DNA of 6,717 bases from Xanthobacteraceae bacterium (GTDB lineage Bacteria; Pseudomonadota; Alphaproteobacteria; Rhizobiales; Xanthobacteraceae): contig JASHRR010000245.1 of NCBI GenBank assembly GCA_030037185.1, positions 1-6,717 on the forward strand. The letters run 5' to 3'. Under the pieces are notes generated by a model. That model was not told the DNA's origin and did not search any database. It saw nothing but the letters and a program-made list of their open reading frames with translations. Of this stretch, positions 5,643-6,717 are shown in pieces; positions within the stretch are counted from its first letter, which is position 1; each line of letters opens with the position of its first letter. The translations under genes and the position numbers were made by a program.

Positions 5643-6717
5643 AGCCAGACTTGCGTTGGCTCACTGACCACGCCTGGCCGTTGTGGCTCGCGCACGGCGT
5701 CGATTGGCAGCGCGGCGCCTTCCACGAACACCTCGATGCAGGTTCGCTGCAATGTCGAGCGGCATTTCGGCGCCTGCGCGTTGCCGCGCGGCAGACCTAT
5801 GTGTTTTCCACGGCCGCCCGATACGGTGTGCCCCACGCCAAGGAGGCGGTCGCGCTCGGACTAGATTTCCTGCGCGGGCCGGCGCGGCTTGCCGACGGAG
5901 GTTTCGCCTGGCGTTTTGACCTTGACAACCAGCCGATCGATCGAACACGCGATCTCTACGATCACGCCTTTGTCCTGCTCGCGTTCGCGGCGGCGGCCGA
6001 CGTGGCGGGCGCCGACCACGTCCGTGCGGATGCAGTCGCGCTCCTCGAGCATATCGCGACGCAATTTGTCCACCCGAGCGGCGGCTATTGTGAAGGCATC
6101 CCTGCCGCAAAACGGCGCAGCCAAAATCCCCATATGCATCTGTTCGAGGCTCTGCTGGCGGCAAGCGAGGCATTCGGCAGCGAACGCTTTTTCGCTTACG
6201 CGACCGATCTCGCCGCTCTGTTCGCCGCCCGTTTCTTCCAGGCAAAGGATGGCGCATTGCCGGAATGCTTCGATGAGGCGCTGACGCCCCTGCGGGAGGC
6301 CGGCCGCTTCGCCGCCGAGCCGGGTCATCACTACGAATGGACATGGTTGCTGCACCGCCACAGTGCGATTGCCGCCGCAATCGGCTGCCCTGTGGACCGC
6401 GATTTGCAGTCGGCCGCCGAATGCCTTTTTGAATTTGCCGAACGGCACGGCGTCGATCCGTCGAGCGGTCTGGTGGTCAACGGTTTGTGGAGCGATGGTC
6501 AGGTTGCGGATGGCAGTTTTCGGCTGTGGCCGCAAACCGAACGGCTCAAGGCGGTGGCGCGCCGGCGGCGCACTCGGGCCGCCGAGGCCCTGGCGGGGCT
6601 TGAGCGGCACCTGGCGGGAGCCCGGCCTGGACTGTGGATTGAACGATTGGACGCGGGCGGGCAGCCGCTGGCGGAACCCGCGCCGGCCACCAGCCTTTAT
6701 CATCTGACTGCCGCATT
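5639..6717 (+). CDS. AGE-family sugar epimerase/isomerase, 3' end missing
   Basis: This frame is open for 359 residues to the window edge without a stop; probably only a few tens of residues are missing. It is a member of the N-acylglucosamine 2-epimerase / mannose (mannose-6-P) isomerase / YihS superfamily, an alpha/alpha barrel that interconverts aldose and ketose sugars or 2-epimers using His pairs. Visible family marks are ARQTYVFS (50-57), DLYDHAFVLLA (105-115), NPHMHLFEALLA (163-174) with the catalytic-type His, EPGHHYEWTWLL (227-238) with the second His, WPQTERLKA (297-305) and SLYHL (352-356). ATG 5639 overlaps the hldE stop as ATGA with GAGGTG just upstream, so translation is coupled. 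The context points to sugar-phosphate supply for heptose or other envelope sugars: mannose-6-P isomerase, or possibly sedoheptulose-7-P isomerase. Substrate cannot be told from sequence. Confidence 0.87.
   Translation, partial: MKPDLRWLTDHAWPLWLAHGVDWQRGAFHEHLDAGSLQCRAAFRRLRVAARQTYVFSTAARYGVPHAKEAVALGLDFLRGPARLADGGFAWRFDLDNQPIDRTRDLYDHAFVLLAFAAAADVAGADHVRADAVALLEHIATQFVHPSGGYCEGIPAAKRRSQNPHMHLFEALLAASEAFGSERFFAYATDLAALFAARFFQAKDGALPECFDEALTPLREAGRFAAEPGHHYEWTWLLHRHSAIAAAIGCPVDRDLQSAAECLFEFAERHGVDPSSGLVVNGLWSDGQVADGSFRLWPQTERLKAVARRRRTRAAEALAGLERHLAGARPGLWIERLDAGGQPLAEPAPATSLYHLTAA

Noticed and set aside
5661..6703. Minus-strand frames of 239 and 280 codons opposite the AGE-family gene
   Set aside because: They are antisense shadows in high-GC DNA. 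The plus-strand frame from 5639 is open to the window end and carries the family motifs.
1..6717. CRISPR arrays, insertion sequences, tRNA or rRNA genes
   Set aside because: I found no regularly spaced repeats, transposase motifs, terminal inverted repeats, cloverleaf structures or rRNA signatures.

Overview
The window reads as a GC-rich alphaproteobacterial chromosome segment, most likely Hyphomicrobiales (Rhizobiales). This rests on the gene content (a CbpA-like J-domain protein, a class II cytochrome c, divergent heptose genes) and on TTGAC-type promoter-like elements; it is an inference, because no rRNA or other marker gene is present. It holds five genes that can be supported, two of them cut by the window edges, plus one probable decayed gene.

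Left part (1-1865): the 5' end of a DnaJ-family gene on the minus strand, starting at a TTG codon. Next comes about 830 bp without an intact gene. Inside it, about 670-1010 on the plus strand reads in alternating frames like the C-terminal end of a DUF6351-type hydrolase, so it is probably an old pseudogene. An exported class II (c556-like) cytochrome c follows on the plus strand and converges on the heptose block.

Middle and right part (1866-6717): two divergent transcription units for nucleotide-activated heptose, the precursor of the LPS inner core. Leftward run hldD (ADP-heptose 6-epimerase) and then a cis-prenyltransferase gene. That enzyme resembles the short-chain, Rv1086-type Z-farnesyl diphosphate synthases more than housekeeping UppS. 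Rightward run hldE (bifunctional heptose-7-P kinase / heptose-1-P adenylyltransferase) and, overlapping it by ATGA, a gene of the AGE (N-acylglucosamine 2-epimerase / mannose isomerase) family that runs off the window. The 443-bp divergent intergenic region is relatively AT-rich. It carries a tandem 12-bp repeat, a perfect 8-bp-arm inverted repeat and seven TTGAC/GTCAA motifs, so it looks like a shared, complex control region.

HldE and HldD cover three of the five steps from sedoheptulose-7-P to ADP-L-glycero-beta-D-manno-heptose. The first isomerase (GmhA) and the phosphatase (GmhB) are not in the window. The translationally coupled AGE-family protein is chemically a candidate for the isomerase step, and this is the most interesting hypothesis here. 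The cis-prenyltransferase in the hldD unit suggests a link between heptose supply and a polyprenyl or terpenoid product that I cannot name.
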